64,000 bases of DNA from contig JADJHZ010000024.1 of assembly GCA_016707205.1 (NCBI GenBank), forward strand, positions 374,838 through 438,837. The letters run 5' to 3'. The notes beneath the pieces are model-generated. The model was not told the origin of the DNA. It was given only the letters and a program-made list of their open reading frames with translations, and did no database searches. Positions 54,724 to 62,813 of this stretch are shown here, in pieces. Position 1 is the first letter of the stretch. Every line of letters starts with the position of its first letter. The DNA comes from Haliscomenobacter sp. GTDB lineage: Bacteria; Bacteroidota; Bacteroidia; Chitinophagales; Saprospiraceae. A program made the translations under genes and the position numbers.

Positions 54724-55314
54724 ATGAAAAACCTATCCAATATAGCGCAACTGTTCGAGCGCAACAGCGGCATCATTGGCGTTAAAACGCTGTTAGAAAA
54801 CGGTGTCCCCTATTATCACATCAAAGGGCTATTGGCGGATGGCGTCATTGTCAGGCTGAGAAGAGGCGTGTATAAATGGGCTGCCAAGGAAACAGACGAA
54901 ATGGCAGAGGTAGCCCGAATAGTCCCCAAGGGAGTGTTTTGCCTCCTGTCTGCTGCGTTCTATTTTCGACTGACGACTACAGTGCCTGGGAGGCACCACT
55001 TGGCCATTCCGGATGACCGAAAGGTCGTTCTGCCCGATTATCCGCCTGTACAGCTTTACTTTTGGAACGAAACGCCTTATTCGCTGGGGGTAGCTACTGC
55101 CGAGTTGACTGGTGGCAGCATTAAGATTTATGATCTGGAAAAAACGGTGTGCGATATCATTCGCCACCGTAATAAAATCGGTTTTGAGGTTTTAAAGGAA
55201 ATCCTGAAAAACTACTTGGATAGGAAAGACAGAAATTTGAACCGGCTACATTTCTACGCCAAACAGCTGAACATCTTCAATAAGGTGGACGAATTTTTGA
55301 ATATATTACTATGA
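54724..55314 (+). CDS. abiEi: AbiEi antitoxin (type IV toxin-antitoxin)
   Basis: 196 residues. The N-terminal winged-helix part (LSNIAQLFERNSGIIGVKTL, YYHIKGLLADGVIVRLRRGVYKW) is the DNA-binding AbiEi_4-like domain. The C-terminal antitoxin domain holds GVFCLLSAAFYFRLTTTVPG, HLAIPDDRK and IKIYDLEKTVCDIIRHRNKIG. AbiE systems cause abortive phage infection when the nucleotidyltransferase toxin is released. This gene is complete and overlaps the toxin start by 4 bp (ATGA), and its promoter carries an operator-like palindrome. The toxin next door is broken. Confidence 0.88.
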   Translation: MKNLSNIAQLFERNSGIIGVKTLLENGVPYYHIKGLLADGVIVRLRRGVYKWAAKETDEMAEVARIVPKGVFCLLSAAFYFRLTTTVPGRHHLAIPDDRKVVLPDYPPVQLYFWNETPYSLGVATAELTGGSIKIYDLEKTVCDIIRHRNKIGFEVLKEILKNYLDRKDRNLNRLHFYAKQLNIFNKVDEFLNILL

Positions 55315-56163
55315 AAAACCCGATTCCTTCTATCCAGGTGCGGCTGAAAGCTATTGCGGAGCAAGAGAACACAGCCTAGCAACTTGTATTGATCCGATAT
55401 TTCACGGAGCGGTTGATCTACAGGCTTTCCGCCTCGAAGTACAGAAAGCAATTTTGCCTAAAAGGCGGCGTACTATTATACGCCTATGAACAGGAAGCCA
55501 GTCGCCCCACGCTGGACTTGGACTTATTGGGATTGCGCATTGCCAATGACGAAGAAAAAATGAAAATGGTTTTTCAAGTGATTTGCCAGACTGAATGCCC
55601 GGAGGATGGCGTATCCTTCTTGCACGACACCATTACCACAAGAGAAATCAGAAGAGGGCAGATACTGGAATCCGAATCAAAATTGACGGACGCTTGGGTA
55701 ATATTCGCCAATTATCGCAAGTAGATGTTGGCTTTGGAGATATCGTCACTCCTCCTCCAGTTGAGATGACCTATCCTACTTTGCTACCATTGCCAGAGCC
55801 AAGAATCTTAGTTTATTCTCTGGAAACCGTTATTGCCGAAAAATTTGAGGCCATGATCAGTCTGGCTGCCCAAAACTCGCGTATGAAAGACTTCTATGAT
55901 GTCTATCGCTTATTGGAAAATTCGAAATCAACGATACTATTTTGATGGAGGCCATTCAAAATACATTCAAACAAAGGGAAACGCCAATTGAGCAAAACCA
56001 TGTTGTGTTTTCACCTGAGTTTACCGACAGCCCTAAGCGCCGGCAGGAATGGGGCGCTTTTTTGAAGAAAATGGGACGGTTTTCTGAAATGGAGCCCCTG
56101 GCTTTCGAGGAGGTAATGCTTGTCATCCGGAATCGCTTGGAGCCTATCTACGCTACACTGTGA
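55311..56163 (+). pseudogene. AbiEii nucleotidyltransferase toxin, multiply disrupted
   Basis: Starts MKNPIPSIQVRLKAIAEQEN and hits TAG at 55377-55379. It continues QLVLIRYFTERLIYRLSASKYR and FCLKGGVLLYAYE with PTLDLDLLGL (the nucleotidyltransferase GG and DxD motifs). The frame changes near 55665 to IDGRLGNIRQLSQVDVGFGD, and again near 55935. The third motif PRILVYSLETVIAEKFEAM and SRMKDFYDVYRLL are present. One stop and two frameshifts in three places argue for true decay. Intact length would be about 283 residues. Confidence 0.82.
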
Positions 56164-56481
56164 ATCTTCAATGCCAGCGAAAGGATAACCCCACACCTCC
56201 GTTCCCAATACCACACTCCATGCCGGAGGTTCGGCGGGATGAGGGGTTTCCGGCATGCGGAGCGGGCCTCCCCCCCCGCCCCCTCCGAAGGAGGGGGAGC
56301 TACATGGCATTCATAATCAACAGGGTATCGGCTTTTGTAACGGCCAAATTTATTTGGCCGGAGATTCGTTTGCCGGGCTGCCGCCAAATACATTTGGCGG
56401 TTACAAGGATTAGCCTCTTACCCACTCCACCACCTAACCACTAACCACCTGAACCACACTAAAACGATCTGCCGAGAATTT
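56164..56481. repeat. Gene-free region with 185-bp element (56220-56404)
   Basis: The complete copy starts ATGCCGGAGGTTCGG and ends GGCGGTTACAAGG. The TACC/CCACTAACC units after it (56418-56450) are a short heptamer array. Confidence 0.8.
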
Positions 56482-56616
56482 CTAATTGAGCCGATCCTCA
56501 AAATCCTTCTGCTGAATCTCTTTTTCGTCTATCACCCGATCCAGTTCCTCCTGAAGGGATCGCTCATAAAATTCGATCAGCATAGCGCGAAGGGCAAGGA
56601 TTTCCTTATCGTCCAT
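56482..56616 (-). CDS. Small charged protein, probable antitoxin-type
   Basis: 44 residues (MDDKEILALRAMLIEFYERS and LQEELDRVIDEKEIQQKDFEDRLN). Strongly helical and acidic, with codon use like its neighbours. The pattern LRAMLIEFYERSLQEELD looks conserved rather than random. No partner toxin is seen directly beside it. The next gene on the strand is the truncated DUF5615. A role in a toxin-antitoxin module is a guess from setting and size. Confidence 0.5.
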   Translation of the reverse strand: MDDKEILALRAMLIEFYERSLQEELDRVIDEKEIQQKDFEDRLN

Positions 56617-56751
56617 TGGTCTGCTAAATAGCCGCAATAGCGTTAATTGAGCTTAAGGCGTAGGGGGGGTGATCAACGCTCCTGCATTTTGGAAAAATTT
56701 ATAGAAGACCCTCTTTCTTTAACAATCTCACAAAAAAATTCTATATTTTTT

Positions 56752-56826
56752 TAATTCGAACTCTTCCTGGTTGAATGACCGTAAATGCACCAATCGGTCT
56801 ACGCCCTCATCTGCAAGAAAATTCAT
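56752..56826 (-). pseudogene. Truncated DUF5615 PIN-like toxin (first codons only)
   Basis: The frame opens MNFLADEGVDRLVHLR at an ATG overlapping the DUF433 stop. It ends after about 24 codons in AT-rich sequence. MNFLADEGVD is the standard DUF5615 N-terminus; everything after it is lost. Confidence 0.6.
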
Positions 56827-57053
56827 AGGGCCAACGGGTAAACCTTTTCGCCCTTTAACGCATCTGCTGCAAAAGCCAATGCAGCCAGAATCGCATCTTC
56901 ATCCAAACCCGGAAATGCATGCAGGAGGTCCTCTTTTGTTTTGCCCGCTGCCAATTCCTCCAAAATAGCTTCGACGGTGATTCGTGTTCCTTTGACCACC
57001 GGTTTGCCCATCATCACTTTGGGGTTTACCGAAATTCTATCCAAATAGTTCAT
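56823..57053 (-). CDS. DUF433 antitoxin, orphaned
   Basis: 76 residues: MNYLDRISVNPKVMMGKPVV, then TRITVEAILEELAAGKTKEDLLHAFPGLDEDAILAAL. A full-length DUF433 with its winged helix-turn-helix. It is followed, with the normal ATGA overlap, by only the first 24 codons of its DUF5615 toxin. It may survive as a repressor or as an antidote against a related toxin such as the one at 47584. Confidence 0.85.
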   Translation of the reverse strand: MNYLDRISVNPKVMMGKPVVKGTRITVEAILEELAAGKTKEDLLHAFPGLDEDAILAALAFAADALKGEKVYPLAL

Positions 57054-57663
57054 GCGTTCTTTTTTGATTGAAATATTCGTCTTGCTTGGAGGTTCTTCAT
57101 CAGGTAATAACTGGAAAACGGCTGTTCCTTACATAGGGCAAGTTAAAGGAATTTTCCCTGCCTTTCAAGAGTGGGGGGAAGTTTTGAGTGGGTGGTGGTT
57201 GGTGGGTGGTGAGGGCGCAAGGCTTAGGGCGTAAGGCGTTAAGGCGTTGGGGGAGTGGGTGAGGCAATGAACTGGATGCCGGAGGTTCGACCCGGAGAAG
57301 GGGTTTCCGGCAGGCGGGGCGGGCCTCCCCCGCCCCCTCCGAAGGAGGGGGAGCTGCATTGCCTTTATAATCAACAAGATAGCGGCTTTGTAACGGCCAA
57401 ATTTATTTGGCCGGAGGTTTCGTTTCCCAGGAGAAGGGGTTTCCGGTAGGCCAGGGGGGCCCCGGGGCGGGTTTCCGCCCCCTCGAAGGAGGGGGGAGCG
57501 ATTGCCTTTATAATCAACGGGATAGCGGCTTTGTAACGGCCAAATTTGTTTGGCCGGAGGTTCGTTTTCCGGGCTGCCGCCAAATAAATTTGGCGGTTAC
57601 AGGATCAGCCCAAACGCCTTACGCCTTACGCCTTACGCCTCAACCCCTTAACCCCTTAACCCC
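57054..57663. repeat. Gene-free region: AAGGCGT array and two tandem 185-bp elements (57276-57419 and about 57429-57602)
   Basis: 57130-57175 (CAAGTTAAAGGAATTTTCCC) also occurs at 49105-49140. The two element copies stand directly one after the other. The first lacks the last arm, and the second has a rearranged G-rich part. CGCCTTACGCC units follow (57611-57640). Confidence 0.75.
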
Positions 57664-58086
57664 TCATTCCCGCACTGCCTTTTCTGCCTGGTACAAACTA
57701 ACCACAATGGGTTTTAGCAGGGTTTCCAGCTTTTGCTTGTTTTTTTCGATCCAATCATCAATTTCCGGTTGGTGCGTCGACAGGTCAACGGTGACGGGTT
57801 GTTCCCGGTTTGCCTTGTCGCTGTAGGCTTTCGCTCTTTGGGCCTTTTCCTCCCAGGAAAGCTACACACCGCTGGTGATGACCAATTCGTCTATGTCCTC
57901 ATCGTATACAATGTCCTCATCGTTGTAATAGATATTTTGCTCCGGGATGACGATTCCACCCATGGACAAAACCATCGCGTCGCGCACGTTCACCTGCCGG
58001 GTAGTGCTTTCGTCCAATACCACGTCTTTCAGGCTTTCCCCTTTGTTGACCCGCTCCACGGCTTCTTTAACGGTCAGTACGTTCAT
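57664..58086 (-). pseudogene. BrnT-partner antitoxin with in-frame amber codon
   Basis: A 141-codon frame is interrupted once by TAG at 57862-57864. The first 74 codons (MNVLTVKEAVERVNKGESLK and GIVIPEQNIYYNDEDIVYDED) could still be made. The remainder (LSWEEKAQRAKAYSDKANRE, HQPEIDDWIEKNKQKLETLL) is open to a TGA at 57664. It is a paralogue of the 53631 protein, sharing the I(F/Y)Y(D/N)D(D/E)DI motif. The single stop may be decay, error, or a biologically shortened form. It overlaps brnT by 20 bp. Confidence 0.65.
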
Positions 58087-58369
58087 CGTTCTGGTTTTTT
58101 AATTTGTGCTCCAGATATAGGTTGCGCTCGTCTCTGTTGGCCTGCCGGGCGGATATCAGCCGTACAACCAGATCCCTCATGGTATAAACAATCAAAAGTA
58201 TGATTTTGGTTGCAGTTTTGCCAATCCTGATGATACGATATTCCCCATTCCGATGCGCCTCCAATTCAATCGCATCCGGATCGTCAAATACACACTTTGC
58301 TTCCTCAAAATTGATTTTGTGCTTTTCTTTATTTGCCTGATTTTTATTTTCATCCCAGGTGAACTTCAT
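58067..58369 (-). CDS. brnT: BrnT-family ribonuclease toxin
   Basis: 100 residues: KFTWDENKNQANKEKHKINF, then RIIRIGKTATKIILLIVYTM, then LVVRLISARQANRDERNLYL. Complete BrnT pattern, clearly related to the 53348 toxin but diverged. The toxin precedes its partner as usual. It lies 127 bp from the second insertion sequence, in a region otherwise made of repeats. If the partner is really truncated by the amber codon, either the short form still neutralises or the toxin is not expressed. Confidence 0.88.
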   Translation of the reverse strand: MKFTWDENKNQANKEKHKINFEEAKCVFDDPDAIELEAHRNGEYRIIRIGKTATKIILLIVYTMRDLVVRLISARQANRDERNLYLEHKLKNQNDERTDR

Positions 58370-58496
58370 TCCTTAGAATCCCCCCGCCTCTAGTCGCTGC
58401 GGTCTGGGAGGATTAGGGGGAGGACAGGCAATGAAGTGGATGCCGGAGGTTCGACCCGGGGCGATGGTTTTCCGGCAGGCGGGGCGGGCCTCCCCC

Positions 58497-59745
58497 CAAG
58501 GGCCGACGCATTAAATTCCCAGAGTAAGTTCGCGGTAGGCCTCGTTCCAAAGACATTTATTCATTTTGCGCTTAAGGCTTATTTTGTCCGGTTTGTGTTT
58601 TAACAGGTTCAAAGCCCAGCGCAGCATCAGGCCAAAGTTGGCTGCTGCATTCTGGGATTGTTTGCGGCTTTGATCTTCACCAAACTGAACGTCCAGTGCC
58701 CAATGGAGTTGGTTTTCAATGCTCCAATGCAGGCGTATGATCTCGTTGAGCCGGGCGGCATCTGGAGCTAAACTGCTGATATAATAACGCTTATCCAGGC
58801 TGAAGTGGCCAGTGGCCTGTATGTGCCGGTAAGCCGTGATTTCTATGACCGAGCTGAGCCCTTTCCACCCATGCAGCAAGTCCTCCTCCATAAAAGCCGC
58901 TGGTAGTACACGGCAAACACGCTTCTCGATCCGGCCATGCCCCTGGGCGGGTTGCTCCGATTCAGCCTTCATATCCCTGGGCTCCTGCTCCACAGCATCC
59001 ATCACCGATGCGCTTTCGAACATCCCTATTACTTCAGCATGAAGCTTGGGTTGATTGGCTTTCAGGCCCAGCACATAGTCTGCTTTCTTGTCCACGATCT
59101 GCTGTGCAATTTCTTTCTGGCACCCAATGGCATCTATAGTTATTACGCAGCCTTCAACATCCAGCCAGTTCAACAATTCGGGAATGGCCACAATCTCATT
59201 CGATTTATTGTCCACGCGGGATTGCCCAAGGCATAGCTGTATGTCCCCACACCAGGCTTGCACCAGATGCACAGCACCTTTACCGCCCTGGCTATGTGGT
59301 AGTTGCTGCTCACTTTTGCTGGCACTGGAACGAAGCTTTTTCCCGTCAATATTGATCACTGCTCCATTGGGTAATACAAAACCTTCACTAGCCCAGGTTA
59401 TGAACCCCTCCTCAAAGGCCCGGTAATTGATCAAGGATAACACCCTGTTAAGCGTATCATGCGATGGAACCCCATACGTGTAAGGGAAATATTTCCTGAG
59501 CCAATTTAAATTATCCTCGCCAAAATCCGCAATTTCATCCCAACTCCGCATTCCACCAATCGTGGCACTCAATACAAGAAATAAAATTTCAGGTAACGTA
59601 TATTTTTTATGCCGTTCAATGCGAAAATCAGGAACCATTTCGAATACCTGAATCAACTCTTTTAGACTACCTGCTGGAACTGCCATCTGTTTTTTTTACC
59701 CAAGGTAGGCCTTTTCAAGCTTTCGTTTTAATGCGTCGGCCCTTG
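58497..59745 (-). mobile_element. ISAs1-family insertion sequence 2 (intact)
   Basis: 1249 bp with perfect 19-bp terminal inverted repeats (CAAGGGCCGACGCATTAAA at 58497-58515 and its complement at 59727-59745). A perfect 10-bp target duplication GGCCTCCCCC lies on both sides (58487-58496 and 59746-59755). Different ends and different transposase from IS 1. Confidence 0.93.
58511..59686 (-). CDS. ISAs1-family transposase
   Basis: 391 residues, intact. The N-terminal H-repeat-like domain (LIQVFEMVPDFRIERHKKYT) and GGMRSWDEIADFGEDNLNWL come first. INIDGKKLRSS holds the first catalytic Asp, and ITIDAIGCQKEIAQQIVDKK the second. LHWSIENQLHWALDVQFGED contains the Glu of the DDE set. Length matches the family. 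The gene nearly fills the element, its stop being 14 bp inside the left end. Confidence 0.95.
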   Translation of the reverse strand: MAVPAGSLKELIQVFEMVPDFRIERHKKYTLPEILFLVLSATIGGMRSWDEIADFGEDNLNWLRKYFPYTYGVPSHDTLNRVLSLINYRAFEEGFITWASEGFVLPNGAVINIDGKKLRSSASKSEQQLPHSQGGKGAVHLVQAWCGDIQLCLGQSRVDNKSNEIVAIPELLNWLDVEGCVITIDAIGCQKEIAQQIVDKKADYVLGLKANQPKLHAEVIGMFESASVMDAVEQEPRDMKAESEQPAQGHGRIEKRVCRVLPAAFMEEDLLHGWKGLSSVIEITAYRHIQATGHFSLDKRYYISSLAPDAARLNEIIRLHWSIENQLHWALDVQFGEDQSRKQSQNAAANFGLMLRWALNLLKHKPDKISLKRKMNKCLWNEAYRELTLGI

Positions 59746-59881
59746 GGCCTCCCCCCCCACCCCCTCCGAAGGAGGGGGAGCTGCATTGCCTTTATAATCA
59801 ACGGGATAGCGGCCCTTGTAACGGCCAAATTTATTTGGCCGGAGGTTCGTTTTCCGGGCTGCCGCCAAATAAATTTGGCGG

Positions 59882-60840
59882 TTACAGGAGCCGCCACCAT
59901 AACCACTCAACCACCTCGTCTCCCCTACGCACCATTTCATACACTCCTCGGATACCTTCTTCCAGAGAGATGCGGTGTTTCCAGCCCAGGGCGTGGAGTT
60001 TGCTTACATCCATCAGCTTGCGGGGGGTGCCGTCGGGTTTGGAGAGGTCGTGGCGGATGGGGCCGGTGTAGCCCACGATATCGCGGACCAGGTGAGCTAA
60101 TTCCAGGATAGGAAGGTCTTCGCCGGTGCCGATGTTGACAAAACCTGGTTCGTCATAGCTTTGCATGAGGTAGAAACAGGCGTCGGCAAGGTCGTCCACG
60201 TGGAGGAACTCGCGGCGTGGGCTTCCCGTACCCCAAAGCACCACTTCCGGCAGATTGTCGCGCTTGGCTTCGTGAAACTTGCGGATCAGGGCAGGCAAAA
60301 CGTGGGAAGTGGCCAGATCGTAGTTGTCGTTCGGGCCGTATAAATTGGTTGGCATTACTGAGATGAAGTGGCTGCCGTATTGGTCGCGGTAAGCATCGCA
60401 CATTTTGATCCCTGCAATTTTAGCGATGGCATAAGGCTCGTTGGTAGGTTCAAGCAAACCGGTGAGCAGGTATTCCTCTTTTAACGGCTGTGGCGCCATT
60501 TTGGGATAAATACACGAGGAGCCTAGAAACATTAGTTTTTTACCTCATTTTGGTAAGCCGCCTCAATGACGTTGTTCTGAATCATCAGGTTGTCGTACAA
60601 AAACTCCGCGCGGTAGGTATTATTGGCTAAAATACCGCCCACTTTAGCCGCTGCGAGAAACACGTAATCCGGACGCTCCTGTTGAAAAAAAGATTCTACT
60701 TCAGTCTGCCTCCTCAAATCAAGTTCCTTTGAAGAGCGCAACACAAGGTTTTCATAACCTTCAGCCCGAAGCCGCCGCACAATGGCCGACCCTACCATGC
60801 CGTTGTGCCCGGCGACGTAAATCTTTTCACCTAATATCAT
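59882..60840 (-). pseudogene. fcl: GDP-L-fucose synthase, split by one missing base in an A run
   Basis: The N-terminal frame (60840 to 60532) starts MILGEKIYVAGHNGMVGSAIVR (Rossmann GxxGxxG) and holds FLAAAKVGGILANN. The C-terminal frame (60532 to 59882) continues FLGSSCIYPK with the catalytic Ser, then EPYAIAKIAGIKMCDAYRDQYG with the Tyr-x3-Lys pair, SVMPTNLYGPNDNYD and RREFLHVDDLADAC. One more A in the A6 run near 60535 joins them. The enzyme makes GDP-L-fucose from GDP-4-keto-6-deoxymannose, the product of the gmd gene upstream. The last codons (VVEWLWWRLL) come from repeat sequence and replace the usual tail. Confidence 0.9.
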
Positions 60841-60988
60841 GATTTGTTCGTTATGTCTTTATTTTTAAAGGGGTAAGGCATAATGCGATAGATTGAAGGG
60901 CTGGGATGTTTTTGGCGGTGGAATTTGGTTTCGATGTCACCTCCGCCTTACGCCTTGCGCTCCACAAACACATCGCCCTTGTAACCAA

Positions 60989-62140
60989 CTACTTAACCTC
61001 TAACCCCTTAATCACCCATCTCAAAGTCTCACCTAACCCTCCGTACTTGATAGCCATGCGCTTTGAGCAGGGTATCGCGGCGGGAAGCTTTCCAAATCGG
61101 CGGCGACCATTTCTTGTACCCAGATCCTGGAGGCTGTATTTGGGCGACCAGCCCAGCTGGGTTTCGGCTTTGGTAGGATCTCCGATCAGCAAATCCACCT
61201 CGGTAGGGCGGAAATAGCGGGGATCGACCGCCACGACCTGCGTGCCCAGAGGGATTTGGAATTCCGGTTGGGAGCAGGAAGCTACAAGACCTACTTCCTG
61301 AACGCCGCTCCCCTGAAACTCCAACTCGACGCCAACTTCCCGGAACGCCAGGCGCACAAAGTCGCGCACGGAGGTGGTGACGCCGGTGGCGATCACATAA
61401 TCCTCTGGTTCGGGTTGCTGGAGAATAAGCCACATTGCCTCCACGTAGTCTTTGGCATGGCCCCAGTCGCGTTGGGCATCGAGATTGCCCAGGTAAAGCC
61501 TGTTTTGCAGCCCCAACGCCATCTTGGCCACGGCGCGGGTGATTTTACGCGTCACAAAGGTCTCGCCGCGCAGGGGGCTTTCGTGATTAAACAATATGCC
61601 ATTGCAGGCGTACATACCGTACGCCTCGCGGTAGTTGACCGTTATCCAGTAGCCGTACAACTTTGCTACCGCGTAGGGCGAACGCGGGTAAAACGGCGTG
61701 CGTTCGCTTTGCGGCACTTCCTGCACCAAGCCGTATAGCTCAGAAGTCGACGCCTGATATATCCGGGTTTTCCCTCCTAACCCCAGGATGCGGACCGCCT
61801 CCAGCACGCGGAGCGTCCCTACCCCATCTACTTCGGCAGAATACTCTGGCTCCTCAAAGCTCACCTTCACATGACTCATGGCGCCGAGGTTATAGATCTC
61901 GTCGGGTTGTACCTCCTGCACAATGCGGATGATGTTGCTGGAATCCGCCAAATCGCCGTAATGGAGAATGAAGTTGCGCTGATCCACGTGCGGGTCCTGG
62001 TACAAATGGTCTATCCGCCCCGTGTTAAAAATCGAACTCCGGCGCTTGATACCATGTACTTCGTACCCCTTTCCCAGCAATAACTCGGAAAGATACGCCC
62101 CGTCTTGACCGGTGATTCCGGTGATTAGTGCTTTTTTCAT
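60989..62140 (-). CDS. gmd: GDP-mannose 4,6-dehydratase
   Basis: 383 codons as read. TGITGQDGAYLSELLL is the NAD(P) motif. STSELYGLVQEVPQSERTPF and SPYAVAKLYGYWI hold the Ser/Tyr-x3-Lys catalytic residues, and ESPLRGETFVTRKIT is diagnostic. After LGWSPKYSLQDL the sequence leaves the family. The expected ending (VQEMVAADLESF then RRDTLLKAHGYQV) is found in two other frames, stopping at 61029. One extra G near 61132 and one extra C near 61098 explain this. The real protein is therefore probably 61029-62140. First step of GDP-fucose synthesis; fcl follows. Confidence 0.93.
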   Translation of the reverse strand: MKKALITGITGQDGAYLSELLLGKGYEVHGIKRRSSIFNTGRIDHLYQDPHVDQRNFILHYGDLADSSNIIRIVQEVQPDEIYNLGAMSHVKVSFEEPEYSAEVDGVGTLRVLEAVRILGLGGKTRIYQASTSELYGLVQEVPQSERTPFYPRSPYAVAKLYGYWITVNYREAYGMYACNGILFNHESPLRGETFVTRKITRAVAKMALGLQNRLYLGNLDAQRDWGHAKDYVEAMWLILQQPEPEDYVIATGVTTSVRDFVRLAFREVGVELEFQGSGVQEVGLVASCSQPEFQIPLGTQVVAVDPRYFRPTEVDLLIGDPTKAETQLGWSPKYSLQDLGTRNGRRRFGKLPAAIPCSKRMAIKYGGLGETLRWVIKGLEVK

Positions 62141-62222
62141 AGGATCAATTTGTCTCCATCTTTTTCTTTAACAATTCTGAAATAACCATCCTTAAAACGC
62201 TTACGGAATAAAAACCTGTTTA

Positions 62223-62813
62223 TTATTTTTTGACAATTGCAAAAACCGTCAAAAAAATGTACTTAAAATACTTTCCTAAAGTTGGGTTGTGGTAAAATTG
62301 CCTGCTGAGTTGCAGTTTGTGGGGAAGGATTTCCCGGATGTAGGTCAATTCCGGATTGGAAGACCGGGCGAGTACGTCGCTTTCGTTGCGGTAATAGATG
62401 GAGGCAGGATCGGTGATTCCGGGGCGGACACGCAGCACTTCCTGTTGCTCCTCGGTGTATAGACGGGTGTATTTTTCGACTTCGGGACGGGGGCCCACCA
62501 GGCTCATATCGCCTTTGAGTACATTGTACAGTTGGGGTAATTCGTCTAACTTTAATTTTCGGAGTACAAATCCTACGGGGGTGATGCGCGGATCGCGGCC
62601 GCCAACCGTCAGCAATCCTTTTTTGTCGGAGCCGGCGCGCATGGTCCGAAATTTATACAAACGAAAAGGCGCGCCATAGCGGCCTACCCGCTCCTGCCGG
62701 TACAAAACCCCTCCTTTGCTGGTCAGTGCAACGCAAAGTGCAATCAGCAGTAAGAAGGGGGATAATACCAGGATCCCTACCGAAGAAAAAACAATATCCA
62801 GCAGGCGGATCAC
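62223..62813 (-). CDS. Initiating sugar-phosphate transferase (PglC-like polyprenyl-phosphate glycosyl-1-phosphate transferase)
   Basis: 196 residues, the short monotopic type. An N-terminal re-entrant membrane helix (IVFSSVGILVLSPFLLLIALCVAL) is followed by GVLYRQERVGRYGAPFRLYKFRTM. KLKLDELPQLYNVLKGDMSLVGPRPEVE contains the catalytic Asp-Glu pair and the PRP motif. It moves a sugar-1-phosphate from a UDP-sugar onto undecaprenyl phosphate to start O-antigen, capsule or glycan-repeat synthesis. Overlaps the aminotransferase stop (ATGA), so the two are coupled, as in pgl-type pathways. Confidence 0.93.
   Translation of the reverse strand: MIRLLDIVFSSVGILVLSPFLLLIALCVALTSKGGVLYRQERVGRYGAPFRLYKFRTMRAGSDKKGLLTVGGRDPRITPVGFVLRKLKLDELPQLYNVLKGDMSLVGPRPEVEKYTRLYTEEQQEVLRVRPGITDPASIYYRNESDVLARSSNPELTYIREILPHKLQLSRQFYHNPTLGKYFKYIFLTVFAIVKK

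Larger units (their letters stand above)
58440..59884 (+). repeat. 185-bp element split by the second insertion sequence
   Basis: Left part 58440-58496 (ATGCCGGAGG to GGGCCTCCCCC) and right part 59746-59884 (GGCCTCCCCC to GGCGGTTACAGG). Joined with one copy of the 10-bp duplication, they give a complete element. Confidence 0.85.
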
